A stretch of 64,000 bases of DNA from Casuarius casuarius (Eukaryota > Chordata > Aves > Casuariiformes > Casuariidae). Location of the stretch: positions 874,661 through 938,660 of the forward strand of contig PTFA01000035.1 in the NCBI GenBank assembly GCA_003342895.1, given 5' to 3'. The position numbers and the translations under genes were made by a program. The notes below the pieces were generated by a model, which saw nothing but the letters and a program-made list of their open reading frames with translations, was not told the origin of the DNA and ran no database searches. Shown one piece after another: positions 48,765 to 60,275 of the stretch (the stretch's first letter is position 1; the number at the start of each line of letters is the position of its first letter).

Positions 48765-51369
48765 CCTGAATCCAGGAATGCTCATTTCTGTTTGGTTAGC
48801 TGGGCAAATGCTCTCGCATTAGAATCTTTTTTCCTATTTCTTACTCTTGCCTGATTCGTATTCCACTATGGAAACAAATCACAATTCATATTAATTTGCT
48901 ACACATCAGCAATCTGAAGAATTCACAGGTCTATTTCTATGCTGTTCTGACTTGCTTATGAACCGCCAACAAAATGAAGCATATGCATCGGACATACTTT
49001 TCGCCTACTTTTTCATTATAATTTTATGCTTCTCACTGAACACATCCTTAGGGCAGATATGATTAATAATTCTAAAATAACCAGCTTATCCCTCTAGAAA
49101 AGCCTGTGTATCCTGTTGCAGAGTGCTGCAGGATTTCATTTTTCCTTCACTCTTTAGCGGCTCCACTTTACAATTCTTCTTATATCTGTCCTTAAAGACA
49201 AACACACATTCTGAGTTCTATTTGTTTCCTTAACACCTCGTACAACTTCAGCCATAAAGCAAAACCAATACCCTCAGATAAGAGATGTTATGTAAACACC
49301 ATTGTTAAAATCTATTCGGTGCACATCCAGGGAAACCTGAAGCACTATTTCTTCAAAGACACACCAATTCTACTCATTCTTCAGTGGTGAACACCAGAGC
49401 AGATTGGCAGCAAGAGCTTCTAGGTCCACCTTGTAGAGCTTTCAAATTCATGTCTTTATTGGCAATAGCATAAGGAGACATCTTATCTTCTCTTTGCCAA
49501 CTTAATGTTTTTGGCAGGAACAACCTTATTTAGTGGAAAATACCATTAATCAAGGTCGAGCAGCTTTGTTTTTTACATATCACCCCTCTTTTTCTCTAAC
49601 AAAAATCAGAAACTAAAGATCAGAGACCTTAAAAATGTCTGCAATGCCAACTCACATGTCTTAGCATAGGATTTTCTATTTAAGATAATTTCTCTCAGAC
49701 CTTTTCTATTCTGCAAGATTTTTAATTCAGCATGTGGAGTGCCTTCTCTTTAGAGAGAAAAAAGAACAGACTGTGACTCCCTATCAAGCTTATTTGCACA
49801 TAGGTCTGTACTAAGGAAAAAAAGACTAATTTGCTCATACTTCATTTGTACCTTATCCAGCCAGCTCACAGTAATTTTAAAGAATTTATCAAGCAAAGCT
49901 CTCTGGATATACCTCTGAAAGGTGTCTACATCTAAAATTTACACCTTCATTGCCTTTCAGCACTCAGCTACCACTCTTTCCTAGAAGCTGCCTAAGTTTT
50001 TCTAAACGTCTTTCACTGGGAACGTCAAGATCTGGCTTTGGACATGACACAAAGCATGTAAATGTTAATTAAGCTGAGCTTCAAAATGTCCCACGAATCT
50101 AAGCCTGTAATCATGCTCTTGGAGGTGTTTCCATCTTCTCAGCGTGAGACCTATTATCCTTTTCAGAGCATAAGCACTGAGTGCAGCCCCTTAAGAAATA
50201 CAGGCAAAGCCAGCAGTTTCCTCCAGTAGCTGCAACACTCATGTAGAGCATGGGAGACCTGAATTACGTTCCTGTCTCTCCTGAGGGAACTCGAAACTTG
50301 TCTCACTCATGAATCTTCTATTAGCTTATGCCTTGTTCTAGTACATAAAGCTAACGCTTCGGTGTACATCTGTCCCACCTCGCTCACCCCTATTAGGAAG
50401 CAAGGCCTGACTCATGTTCAAACTGCCAAAGGCCATCACCTTTCTCAACAGCCTAAATACACACATAGGGCAAAATCTGGTCAGTCTGCATCTGTTAGGA
50501 AAGGACCGAGGAGCAAAGCTGTCTTCTGAGCAATGTCCATGTTGTCTCTCAGAGGAAGCTCTGGCTTGTTCCAGGCAGAAGTCAGAAACCAATGAATGTG
50601 ATGCAGTTGGACAATCGAAGGATCAGGACCCCAGAGCAAGATGGAGAATAACCCAAAAGGAGAAGTTGTTTGCCCCTAGTGCAGCTGCTCCTGTTTTGCT
50701 GAAAATATCAGTTTTCTGTTCTACTGCCAGTCATTGGAACAGGAGTAGGTCTGGCTTCTCTTAAACGGATCCTATCTCACTCAGTGACTGTTTGGTTTAT
50801 CCTCACAAAAGGGAATTGGTTTTGTAGGAGACTTTCAAGGGATTCTCTGAAAATACCCTGTAGCACTAGTGATGACAGTTTCACCGGCTGGGTAGTGATT
50901 TTTGTAAATTTTCTCACACAAAAGAAGTGATGAACCAAGGTTTCCCACATTCAAAGCAAGGGCTTTTTTTTTTTTTAATTAAATCACTTTTAATCACTGA
51001 CCTAGGGGATACAAGGGCACCACATGCATTCTTACTTTTTTGGAAAATGGCTTACACAAACACCTACAGATGATGCAGGAGTGAGTCTGACAGAAGCAAA
51101 GGACCTCTCTGCAGCCAGACCATCTAGGCATGTACCACAAAAAGGGACCTTCTAGGTGGTTGAATCCAATCACCGGATCTCACATGCAGTCACGCACGTT
51201 CATGATTTTGCTGCTAGGGTGATCCACAGGCGTGTATTTGAGCTCTTGCGTAAGTTGACCTTCTGAAAATGGGTGCCAGTGTTTCAGGATGGAAAGTCTG
51301 AAGACCTGGTGCTATCCCTAGCGGGCCTCTGAGAGATGTTCACTGCAAAAATGGCTGTTCCTTAACCAC
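48765..51369. other. Gene-less stretch
   Basis: No supported gene. The opposed frames at 50338-50592 (minus) and 50414-50764 (plus) share one GC-richer block and have no motif. Confidence 0.5.
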
Positions 51370-51720
51370 CCTGGCCCATTTGCTGCCTGTGCGCAGTTAC
51401 AGCCCTGTGATCCAGCTGATGACAGGAGTCCCTTTCAGAAGCTGCTGCTCTGGTGATTACCAAGAAACGTTCACAGTCCAGCCTAAATTTATGCCTTGCC
51501 AATTTTTTCCTCTTGTTCTGGTGCCACCATTGTTCTCAGAAGTAAGGAACTTTTTCCCTTCTTGAGAGTGAGCTCTCCTCCCACTTGTGTTTATAACAGC
51601 GGTCACATACTGCCTCAGCTTTCATTTTGTTATGTGAAAGAAGCTCAACTGTGTGAGCTTTCTCTCAAAGAAACAGCTCAGTTCTTTGAGCTTTCACTCG
51701 AGTGTCTCAGTTCAGAGCAG
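51370..51720 (-). mobile_element. Old CR1-type LINE fragment
   Basis: The plus strand follows the reverse complement of a CR1-family 3' region. Landmarks in order are TGATCCAGCTGATGACAGGA, GATTACCAAGAAACGTTCAC, AGTCCAGCCTAAATTTATGC, TTGTTCTGGTGCCACCATTG and CTCAGTTCTTTGAGCTTTCA. I remember the same phrases in this order from sauropsid CR1 copies. It is heavily diverged. The two frames at 51380-51741 are inside it and are not genes. Confidence 0.6.
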
Positions 51721-52509
51721 GAATTAATAAGCAATTGGTAACTACCCTTCACACGCTGAGCAAGAGGAGGCATCGAATGAAATTAACAGGAATCAGACTT
51801 GAGATGAAAAAAAAAGTGTCTCTTTACCTAACATGTAGTTAAACCATGACAATTTTCGCCACAGGATATTGTGGCTGCCAAAAGTTTAGATGAGTTTAAA
51901 GGGATTGAATAAATTGCTGGAAAGGATATGAAATGCAAAGATATCCTCTGTGTCTCAGGGAGTCCCTGAACCACAAACCGCTGGAGGCCACGGAGGTATT
52001 CCAGAGGAGCATACTGTATGTGTGGTCTATTCGTATACTCCTCGCAGGGCATTCGCCATCACCCAGCACTGGAGGCAAAGTAATGGGTTCCCCTCGATCT
52101 GCTGTTGCGTTAATTTTTTGTTCTAAGTGCCCTAAATGCCTTTTATGCTATTCAAACTTATTTCTATAACTCCGGTCCTCAAGCACATCCATTTCTTTCA
52201 CTGTGTCACTCAAATTTTGATCTTAACTTTGCATCGTCAGGTTTATTTCGCCAGGACTTTCCCACTCTTTGCATCAGGGTCATTATTTGGCTATTAAAAC
52301 AGCTGATCTACTAATACTGATCTTTAAAGAATGCAATTTTGAACTTCCTCTTCCAACATAACATTCCTTTATGTTATGCCATCTCCTTTGTCCAGATCCC
52401 TGCCTACCTTATAGTTCCTTTACAACATCCTTCCCCAAAGAAATCTGCTGGTTTCCTTGAAATTGTGCACTTCTCCATTCACTTGACCTCACTACTACAC
52501 TAATTAGTT

Positions 52510-52800
52510 CCCTTAGGTGGCATCCACACTGTTAAACTAAATGCCCCAATAATATTCCCATGCTACATAGCATGGAATAGCCTGCATCTGTGCTAGCAAC
52601 CTCTCCCTCACTCCAAAATGTTGGGATGACATACAAATTGCCTAATGGGAATGATCATTGGGACGTTCTAATTCCTAAGCTGTCCCTGGGAATTATCCGG
52701 GAGGGTGCTTCGTTGGCATGAGCCAAAAGTGCGCCAGGGCCTGTTATAACAGCTTAGTGGAATGGACGGTCAGTCTGGTGCCTGGAGACATGCCAGGTGC
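52510..52800. mobile_element. Possible old DNA transposon relic
   Basis: GTGGCATCCACACTGTTAAA near the left, with CAAAATGTTGGGATGACATA, GGGAATTATCCGGGAGGGTG and CAGGGCCTGTTATAACAGC further right, recalls phrases of a non-autonomous hAT-like element seen in reptile genomes. Neither terminal inverted repeats nor an 8-bp duplication was established, so the class is uncertain. Confidence 0.3.
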
Positions 52801-55626
52801 TGTTGAATTTATTACTACGGACACAGACTTAATGTATCACAGTCTGAAAGAGAGACCCTTAACTATCATATACATTAGTATTCTTAGAGATTTCATTACT
52901 TACTCAAATTAATGCTTGACAATGACAACTTCTAGGCAATTCAATGATCCTGGAAATACTCAAGGGTTTAACACCTGTTTTAACACCAATCTGGACATTT
53001 TCCTTTCATTTTGCATCCTAAACATGTTAGATTATACTCTTCCTGCATTTAAGCTCTTTTTCTTCTGTCTCCTTCTGTCCTCATTTCACAGTGATTGTGG
53101 AAAATAAACTCTGAAGTTGTCTCAGAATATTGCTATTCTGGATTCACTGTCAAGCTCAAAGTGCACTGGCAGCAGAGATTGCCCTCTAAGCAGGATGTCT
53201 TAAACATCTTCATATCAGTCTAACTTTCTTCTTTATAAAAATCTTTTGATGAGACTTGGAAATCATGAGGGAAATCTTAATTGACAAAGGCATGTGGAAG
53301 AAGAATCTGATAAGTGGCTTATAAGAGATCTTCACTGTTCAATTTGGATATCAGGCAAACTGAACTTTGAAAAGATAGGAAGATAATTCATAGTAAAAAC
53401 TATGCAGATGCTTTGACCAGCCTGATCTGCTTTTATGTGCCATGTCTGAGGCCTGAAGAGAGTTGTTTTGCCAGCATAAGAAGAAGGGAGTATTATCTTA
53501 TCTATTTTTTTGATGGAAGCTGCAAAGAAAAGGAGATAGGCTGATAAATAGATAAAAGAAAGGTTCCAAGTTGAAATATCTTATTATTTGCAGTTGTAAA
53601 TTCAAATATTTGTATTTGGTGCCAAGTAATGGCCCAGCCGTTACCATGGAGGTACCTTTTCACGAAATCCGAGAATGTTCTATTGGCACTTTGGTTAAGG
53701 CCTTTTATGCAGCTCTAAAAATTGTAAAAGGTAAAAAGTATTATTCTTAATGCAATAATATATCATTTTTACCCATTTAGAGATAATGGTAGATGAACTT
53801 TTGAGGTGAATGTGGTACAAATTATAATGCAGTAGAAGACTTGGTTTTAGGAGTTCATGAAATACCTTTTTGCTTCACGTCAGCTGAACTCATTTTTCAC
53901 AAGGCAATATTTTTTTTAAATAGATGGGTAAGTAGCTCCCATCAAGAGGTAGGGCAGTACACTGTTCATAATTTCCTATCAAGGATCCTTCTAAAGAACA
54001 TCAAAATTAAACCAGGTCTAAAGTCTGAATCAACTTGAAGAAACAACAGAAAGATTAACTCCATGCTTAGTGAATTTTGCTGCATAATTTATTTAATAAA
54101 GTCTCCAAATAAACATGGAAAGTACACGCCTGACTACAATTTAACGTTTCTGAAAAAAGACACTTTACATGGCTGATTGAACATGAGCACACAGACAAAT
54201 GGAACTGGAAAGGTCTTCTTAACATGGAAAGGTTTTATTTTATGGTTTCCCTTATTGTCATTTACAACATCACTAACACGTAAAACAACACAAAGGGCAA
54301 TCCTTATTGCAGAGGATATAGAAGCTTCCAGCTCAGTCATGCCAAGAAACTAATTTAAGAGCTCATTTTCATACACCTAAGTACCGTTTTTAGAGCTTTA
54401 TTTATTGTTCCAAAATTGATTTGAGAACTCAGCTGCTAACAAAATGTACCACCTCCCTAAGTGAGGAGTAGAAAAGTGGAGAAACATATAAAAACACTTA
54501 TTTGGCAAAAGAGAGAATGATTCAGGAAGTTGCAGGCACTTGCAAAATAAGCATTTTATGTTTGCAGCTGCATTTCTCTCTGAAACTTAAAGGACAAGTG
54601 TCCAAAAAGAAATGAAGGAAATATCCCAAGAAGAAGCAATACTATTCTAAATAAAATCAATAGCATAAGATGCTCATGAGAAAGACCTTCTTTTCCCTCA
54701 GCTGTCAGCATTAGAGCAAAAATTGTTTTAGTTGGAATACATAGTATCATCAGGTGGAAACTGCAATGTGTATTTCCACATCTTATTCCATGCTCCACTT
54801 TTTTATTAAGAAAATTCAGAATCAAAGATTCAAGTCTTAATATTAAACACAAAACCAGAGTATATGTTCACATCAACACAACCAGCCTGCAATGTCTCAC
54901 AATATTTTATTTCTCCTACACCTTCTTTATTTATAATCTTTTATTCTCAATGTTCTAACTTTGATGCTAAAGACTTCAGAGTGTTATAAATATTAAATTC
55001 TAGGTATTACACAATAGCATCGTTAATCATTAGTTAATGGCTACCTAGGGAATGTTAACTGGTTACAAAACAGGTTCCAACATAAAGACATAAAGACAAA
55101 GTCTGGAAGATTTAAATCATATCAGCCATAAAGATCTGAGAGGAATTAAGATAAGAAATGGCCAAGCATCTATACATACAAATGACAGTATCTGCAGAGA
55201 GTTTCAGAAATACACCTGTAGCATTCCATGCATCATCTTTTTGTTCCTAAGAGGAAGAAAAACGGTGTGCAAGATGTTTCAGACACAAAGACAAAAACAG
55301 ACAAAAATTCACATTAAAATCAAGTAACAATACTATCCTGTTTCTAAGTCAGGTTTCAGACTTTGAAAGAGGGGGAAGAATAGTAACTTGTAATGGTGAT
55401 GGAATGGCACATTAGAAGGACACTGAACATGAATTCATATTCATTTTGTACCAATTTAAAAAAAACCAAAAAACAAAAAAAAACAGCCCTAAGATTGCAA
55501 GGTTTGAAGACGTTACTGAAAGGAAAAAAATATCATGCTAGTCTGTTTCTTAAACAAATTTTCTTTGTGCCTTTCATCACATGTTCAATACCAACATTTA
55601 CATATTTATACAGAATTCAGTAAATT
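52801..55626. other. Gene-less AT-rich DNA
   Basis: No gene or further repeat recognised. Confidence 0.5.
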
Positions 55627-55705
55627 AGAGCCTGATCCTGCAAAAATATCTGTGTACAAAGACCTTTGAACTTTAGAATAGGATTAACTACTCAGGAGAA
55701 GACAA
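55627..55705 (+). mobile_element. Amniote palindromic element relic
   Basis: GAGCCTGATCCTGCAAAAAT is followed after about 25 bp by TTTGAACTTTAGAATAGGAT and TAACTACTCAGG. This matches one arm of an old amniote element remembered as GGCCTGATCCTGCAAAC..., TTGACTTCAGTGGGATTACTC. Only one arm remains. Confidence 0.5.
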
Positions 55706-58700
55706 CTGACGGACAAAAAATTCACCACTTAGTTTCTCCTTCCACTGAAGGATGCTCAGAGGCAACTCAGTTTTTTTAAAGGTATTTTTTTCCAAACAGA
55801 GATCCTTTCCACGAGTACTCTATGCTATTCTTTTAAAAAATAATGTGTTTACATTTTTGCCATTGATCTCCGTGTCTGTAGCTGTAGCACAAATAAAAAT
55901 GTACAAAAAAAATGAACAGTCATATCCACATGGAAGTGAAATCAGACAGAAATATCTAAAAATATCTATTACACTGAGCTATTCTATCATCTGTCTACAC
56001 CAATAAGGGAACATTCTCCAAGGGATCCATCTGGCTTCACTGATGTCAGCCAATGCGATCAGAGCATGCAATAGCAGAGGATGATTACAGAGAGATAGCT
56101 GGGTATTTTGTTTTACTAAAAGCCATAGCGAAAGCAAAACAAGTAAAAAATTGAAAAATTTTTGCAAAGCAAGCAAAACAAATAAAATCTCACCTAAATG
56201 CTCCAGCAACAGTTCCTCATATCTTTCTTATCTGCTATAACATAAAGTATCATATATTTTCAATAGAAAATATAGTGTCTTAAAAAAATACTAGCTTGCC
56301 TGATAATCCACATTTCCCCTCAGTAAACACTTTTTACAGAATCTTTTAAACAGTTTTAGTTAAAAGCTTTTAAAAAAACCCTGGAGAATATTATCAGCAC
56401 AGAAAGTAAAGGAGAATAATTACCCTAGACAGTTGTTGAAACATTGACTTTAAAATACAAAGCAAGCCAACTGAAAGGAGACGTGAGTTTATCCTGTTTT
56501 AACGTTGATTTGATGCACACAGCCAGAATGGGACCTGGACTTACCTAAGCGAGAAGCCTGGCCCATTACAATCTCACAAAGTAGCCAAAAAAAGCTATGG
56601 AAGTTGGACAGGCCTACATGTTTAATGCCAAGGGCTATATACAGTGTCCTCACTCATTATGACACATTTCAATAGTTCAGCTCTTTCACAAAATCTCCTG
56701 ACACTCTGTCAGCTAACTTAAATGAGAACTTAAGTTCTATTATATTTACTAATCGATGTCATATTTTCAAATCATGGCTTTATAACCCACTCCATAGTCC
56801 CAATTAAGTTTGCTTAGTGCTTTCTTTTGTCCACTCTTCTGTTCCTACTGCCTCTAGCAATACCAGTTTTAGTACAGATATTAAAAAGAAAAAAAAAGAA
56901 AAAAAGAAAAGTGTAGATCAGATGCTGTTCTCAAATTGTGTTTTGCACTAATGTAACTTCAATTGCTTGTACTACTCCTAATTTAGGCTTGTGTACATTA
57001 TCAAAGGATATGCTTTTAAAAATTCATAAATAGCATTATGGCATTATTTGTATATATGTTATTATACAGATGCTATACTGATACTGCAGAAAAATTACCC
57101 AGCAAGCCAGGATCCTCTGATTTACATAGCATAGGGTGACATACATAAAGAAAGACTGTCCACAAAGCAGTATAATAGTAGCTAGCATCTTCCCAAACAA
57201 ATAATACTTATATTCTCATGATCTTGTCTATGGGGGAGCTTACAAGTTTTCTTTAATGAAAACATATGATGTTTAAAATTCATATTCTTAAAAGAGCGAC
57301 ACTTTTGCCCTTTGAGAAAAATCTCCCTAAAATTGTTCACCCAGACAAGATGGCTGTGCTTAATCTTCTGGAGTGAGGGAAAACGTTGAGTTTCCTCTAT
57401 GCTGAGAAAAGATAACATTATTTTATATTAATGCAATTTTTCAAAGTTATATTCTAAATTTGCAGTACACACATGGGTGGAGTTCACTGAAGAAAAAAGC
57501 TTTTCAAACAGTGTTGATAAGGGAAGAAGGGGACAGATCTTCCCTTCAGCATCATATTAAGAAGAAAGAGCTTTCGCATCTTGAGCTTGCTAACAATTCA
57601 AACTTTGCTAGCGTTAGTGCAAGGGCAGCGATCCCAGGGGAGCTGTCTTCACGACTGCATACAAACAACTGGGAGGTTCAGACCTGTTCCTGCTCCAGTT
57701 AGAAAGAAGAGCAGAGCTTCCCTGGACTTCAGCGAGGCAGGATCCAGTCGAAGTGCCCGACCTTGCTCTCCTCAGAGCAATCTTTGACCCTGCTGTTGTC
57801 TGAGAAAGATTCTTTAAGAGATGCGAGCCACTGGATATATTCAACAGCTGAATGACTGTGTACGACTCAGGCAACATCTCAAAACAGCAGGCAGTGCATG
57901 CAATGTTATTTTTTTCCTCGATGTGCTAAAATCTCTCCTAAGTGATAAAAGATCAAAAAGTAAATCACAAGTATAAAACTACTAAGATCTCCTATAAAAA
58001 GCAGCTTATATGACAGACAGAGCAGAACTGATGAACATCTCCCAGATCTAACTGTGGATCTATAATATTACAGAAAAATATATTCATATTAATATCACAC
58101 AATTAGGTCTTCTAGAATAAAAAAGAGCATAGAATGAAAGGAAAACAAGTAGATTTATGCTAAAATATTCCTGTGGAAAACAAGTACTTTAGCTATATAT
58201 AGCCATCAGGATGAAGAAAAGATGTTGAGTAAAATCCTGTTCTCACTGAAGACATTGCTTTTGAAAAAATATGACATGATTTATTTTTATATTTTGAAGG
58301 TGTAGATTTAAAGAACATGGTAATGCCACAGATACAGCCTATACATAGCAATTGTCTGAAATCTGCCTGCCAAGCCTATACTGTGGAAGTGATTGCCTGC
58401 AGCTTATAACTACTTGTTTATCTATGCCACTAAAAATAATATAAAATGTGGACAGAATTCTTCCACAGCACCGTAACAGTATATATTATTGCACAACGTG
58501 ATGTAGTATCAAGCCCTGTGGATGCCCAGAATTTTGTCCTGGAGGCATTAACTTCCCTCCGAGATTTTGGTTCAGAAACTCAAACAATAGCTTACAAAGT
58601 TTTCTTTATATTTTTTCATGTAGTGCTAGAGTCAACTAAACCTGAGCATCTCAGATCAATTGTATTGATTTTTAGATAGGTAAGACACTTTAATTTGAAA

Positions 58701-59079
58701 AATTAGACATATACATGTATATACATGAACCCCACCATCCCTCCTAAAGAAGCGAGAGGCAATGGTGCACACTACAGCTTTCATTTTCAGAAGTAACTTG
58801 ATCTGTTTGTGCAGGTTAAAGGTAGAGTGGAACAGCCTCATTTTTCTCACAGAAATTCTGTAGAACTTAATCCTGTAAATGAGAACAAAGACCATCGCAG
58901 GGTCTCAATCATGAAGTTATAGAATTCATTGGTGATTGACTCCTATGAGACTATCACACTATTTTATGGAAAAATAAAATTCCATATTTGTTCAAACTAA
59001 TGGTGATAAGGCACTTGCTTATGAGTCTCCCTCTCACTACTGGTGCTACTATGAATTATTGCTGTAGTTATCTTTTTTG
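55706..59079. other. Gene-less AT-rich DNA
   Basis: No supported gene. The block at 57460-57880 is somewhat GC-richer with overlapping frames on both strands and no motif. A perfect minus-strand donor (GTAAGTC) near 56541-56547 has no convincing exon behind it. Confidence 0.45.
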
Positions 59080-59120
59080 AGTATGAAATCCTGGCCTTAT
59101 CAAAGTCAGCACTAGTTTAA
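59080..59120 (+). mobile_element. Possible amniote palindromic element relic
   Basis: ATGAAATCCTGGCCTTATCA then AAGTCAGCACTAG resembles one arm of a repeat remembered as TGAAATCCTGGCCCCATTGA, then AGTCAATGGCA. It is short, so the call is tentative. Confidence 0.4.
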
Positions 59121-59132
59121 CTACTGCATTAC

Positions 59133-59173
59133 CATATGTGCGTGTGCACATACATGTATACATACATATATAC
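59133..59173. repeat. 41-bp perfect alternating pyrimidine-purine tract
   Basis: Every step from 59133 to 59173 alternates pyrimidine and purine, including GTGCGTGTGCAC in the middle and TA/CA/TG steps on both sides. Such tracts can adopt left-handed Z-DNA under negative supercoiling. The GTGCGTGTGCAC core is the most Z-prone part; the AT steps are weaker and could instead extrude as a cruciform. Confidence 0.9.
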
Positions 59174-60214
59174 TGGAAAATCCACCATCTTCATTTTCAT
59201 ATACCAGTGACTCTGCTTATTAATTGGAACATAGTAGGTGAAACTGAATGATAAATTCTAACTAAAAGTAACCCGTATCAGCTGACAAGTCACTTAGCTC
59301 CAAATTTATGGAAATATTCTTCCAATAGTTTTGTGAAATTAGTAAAAACAAATATAAAAACAATCACCCAAGTAAAAACCATGAAGGTAGTTTACATTAT
59401 TATATTTTTAGTCACTGTGACAGCATAAAAAGTATATAATCTTTCAAAACTGGAAAAAGTAGTTCCATGAAGCAACTTACAGTATCAGGTAACCCAAAAC
59501 GTATCTGTGAATTAAAGTGAAACTCTTAAGGAAACCAATTACAGAAAAATATTATCTTATTTGTAAGCATACTATTAAGTGATAGATCTGTAAGTAAAAG
59601 ATACACAATTTGACTTCTTTACTTGTATTTTCTTCTTAACTCAGAGAACACAGTGCTGAAGGACAGGCAATAACAATACAAGTTGAAAACCGGAAAAAAG
59701 TTGTCATGTAAAAGCCTCCAAATAGCTTTTAACAAAATGCTCTTTGTGCTTCAGTAAAACACGCATCAGAAGGACTCTGGGAAGTCCCCTTTTAAGAACC
59801 GACCACATGTATGAGACTCTGGAAACAGATTTCATTTTCCAATTTTAAGAGTCATTTACTAAAAAATTAAAAGATAGAATTATCATTTCAAAATTACATT
59901 GACAGTGGATTTTAAAATGGAAAAAAATAATCGTGAGTTTATCTTCTACCCTTAGGAAACAGGGATAGACCTTCTTTGATGTCTCTTCTGGATGTTGCTT
60001 TGCCTTTTAGGATTAAGGGGGACAGAAGAATGACATGAAACTGCCATACCAATTCCTATCTCAGCTTTGCCCACGTACTTCCTTTCTGCGAATGAGAACA
60101 AGCAAAGGAGGCAGCCAGGTCCTGAGTAGTTCATAGCATATGGGACCTTTGGAACCCAATTCTTTGCAGCAATTCCCCCAATTCCAGATATGAACCGAGA
60201 GAAAACAATTTTAA
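59174..60214. other. Gene-less stretch
   Basis: AT-rich, with no gene or repeat recognised. Confidence 0.5.
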
Positions 60215-60275
60215 GGGGTTGGTCTACACGCTAATGTTTACCAGCCTTTTTCTTTTGGGATTAAGTGGGATAATG
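60215..60275 (+). mobile_element. Possible hAT-like MITE fragment
   Basis: GGGGTTGGTCTACACGCTAA then TGTTTACCAGCCTTTTTC, followed by GGGATTAAGTGGGAT, resembles the GGTTGGTCTACACTA start of sauropsid hAT-type miniature elements. Terminal duplication was not identified. Confidence 0.35.

Noticed and set aside
51121..51180. Phrase GGGACCTTCTAGGTGG followed by TTGAATCCAATCACC, similar to an inverted CR1 tail
   Set aside because: The similarity is short and does not extend. It may belong to the neighbouring CR1 relic but cannot be shown.
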